DNA of 7,169 bases from Sphingobacterium thalpophilum (lineage in GTDB: Bacteria > Bacteroidota > Bacteroidia > Flavobacteriales > Flavobacteriaceae): positions 1 to 7,169 of the forward strand of contig CALQBR020000061.1 of NCBI GenBank assembly GCA_943328865.2, given 5' to 3'. Below are positions 6,614 through 7,169 of the stretch, in pieces. Position numbers and translations under genes: made by a program. The first letter of the stretch is position 1, and each line of letters opens with the position of its first letter. The notes beneath the pieces are model-generated. The model was given only the letters and a program-made list of their open reading frames with translations. It was not told the DNA's origin and did no database searches.

Positions 6614-7169
6614 ACATATCCAACAATAACAAACCTTATTTAAAGTCACTTGATAAGTATGTGACCGTAAAAAATTTGGAACTTCGTCCTCATTACAGGA
6701 TTTTAAACCAAATCATTATTGGTGTTTCTATTATCTGCTTGCTGATTTTATTTCTACCTTGGACTCAAAACATATCGGGTTCTGGCGCGGTAACCACTTT
6801 AAAACCAAACCAAAGACCCCAAACCATTCAGACCGTAATTTCAGGACGTATCGAAAAATGGTATGTTCAAGAGGGTGATTTTGTGCACAAAGGAGACACC
6901 ATCTTATTTATTTCAGAGATTAAAGAAGATTATTTTGATCCCAATTTAGTTCAAAACACAAAGAACCAGGTAAATGCGAAGAAAAGATCGTTAGAATCAT
7001 ATAGTGGAAAAGTAACAACTCTTTCTTCACAAATTGAATCCATTGAAAAGGAGAAAAACTTAAAACTTGAACAAGCGCAAAATAAAATCAAACAGGCGAC
7101 TTTAAAAATAAAAAGCGACAGTATGGATTTACAGGCGGTAAAAACACAACTCAAAATAGCCAATACGCA
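6607..7169 (+). CDS. HlyD-family membrane fusion protein (periplasmic adaptor), N-terminal part
   Basis: ATG at 6607 overlaps the last seven bases of the ABC gene (ATGCTAA), suggesting translational coupling. The frame stays open to the right edge, giving 187 codons and two further bases. A cytoplasmic N-terminus of about 33 residues is followed by one membrane segment at about 34-51 ([20 protein letters not shown]). Next is [15 protein letters not shown] and then the first half of a biotinyl/lipoyl-like domain, [20 protein letters not shown] (77-96) with DTILFISE, the most recognisable HlyD hallmark. From about residue 115 the sequence is Lys-, Glu- and Gln-rich with heptad-like spacing, which fits the periplasmic coiled-coil hairpin that contacts a TolC-type outer-membrane channel. 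Its role would be to bridge the ABC protein to that channel. The second lipoyl half and beta-barrel domain should lie beyond the window, and probably a TolC-type gene as well. The family call is firm. Confidence 0.88.
   Translation, partial: MLNISNNNKPYLKSLDKYVTVKNLELRPHYRILNQIIIGVSIICLLILFLPWTQNISGSGAVTTLKPNQRPQTIQTVISGRIEKWYVQEGDFVHKGDTILFISEIKEDYFDPNLVQNTKNQVNAKKRSLESYSGKVTTLSSQIESIEKEKNLKLEQAQNKIKQATLKIKSDSMDLQAVKTQLKIANT

Noticed and set aside
6951..7163. 70-codon open frame on the - strand with a hydrophobic, Cys- and Phe-rich product
   Set aside because: It is antisense to the Lys/Glu-rich coiled-coil part of the HlyD gene, and the reverse complement of such codons gives Phe, Leu, Ser and Cys. 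It looks like a shadow.

Overview
The window looks like chromosomal DNA from a member of the Bacteroidota, most likely Flavobacteriia. The grounds are a low G+C content, intergenic DNA that is almost only A and T, A-rich leaders without clear Shine-Dalgarno sequences, and two matches to the Bacteroidota-type -7 promoter element TAnnTTTG. The protein families fit as well. I see no insertion sequence, tRNA, rRNA, CRISPR array or phage gene, and no gap between genes reaches 300 bases.

Left part (1-2711, + strand): the last 46 codons of a cofactor-independent phosphoglycerate mutase, then a tight two-gene unit. Its first gene encodes a polytopic MBOAT acyltransferase of the AlgI/DltB/PatA type. 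Two bases later comes a membrane-anchored SGNH-hydrolase-like protein of the AlgJ/AlgX/DltD/PatB type. Such pairs carry acyl groups, usually acetyl, across the inner membrane and place them on a cell-envelope polymer. No glycan-synthesis gene is visible here, so the acceptor is unknown.

Middle (2793-4067, - strand): an acetyl-CoA hydrolase/transferase family enzyme (4-hydroxybutyrate or acetate CoA-transferase type), convergent with the acyl-transfer pair and divergent from the unit to its right. Its start is better placed at ATG 4067 than at an upstream in-frame TTG. The TTG lies upstream of a -7 element, so it would fall outside a transcript starting there.

Right part (4251-7169, + strand): a TetR-family regulator, an exporter-like ABC protein with fused membrane and nucleotide-binding domains, and a HlyD-type membrane fusion protein cut by the window edge. 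Spacing is 8 bases and then a 7-base overlap, so this reads as one operon for envelope-spanning export. A 15-base palindrome abuts the regulator's -7 element and is a good candidate for its own operator. The ABC protein is the most striking item. It keeps a perfect Walker A motif, but the Q-loop glutamine, the signature motif, both Walker B acidic positions and the switch histidine have all changed, while the frame is intact and the operon context is preserved.

The divergent control region (4068-4250) also has a small inverted repeat shaped like a Crp/Fnr-family site, about 40 bases upstream of the inferred start of the CoA-transferase transcript.
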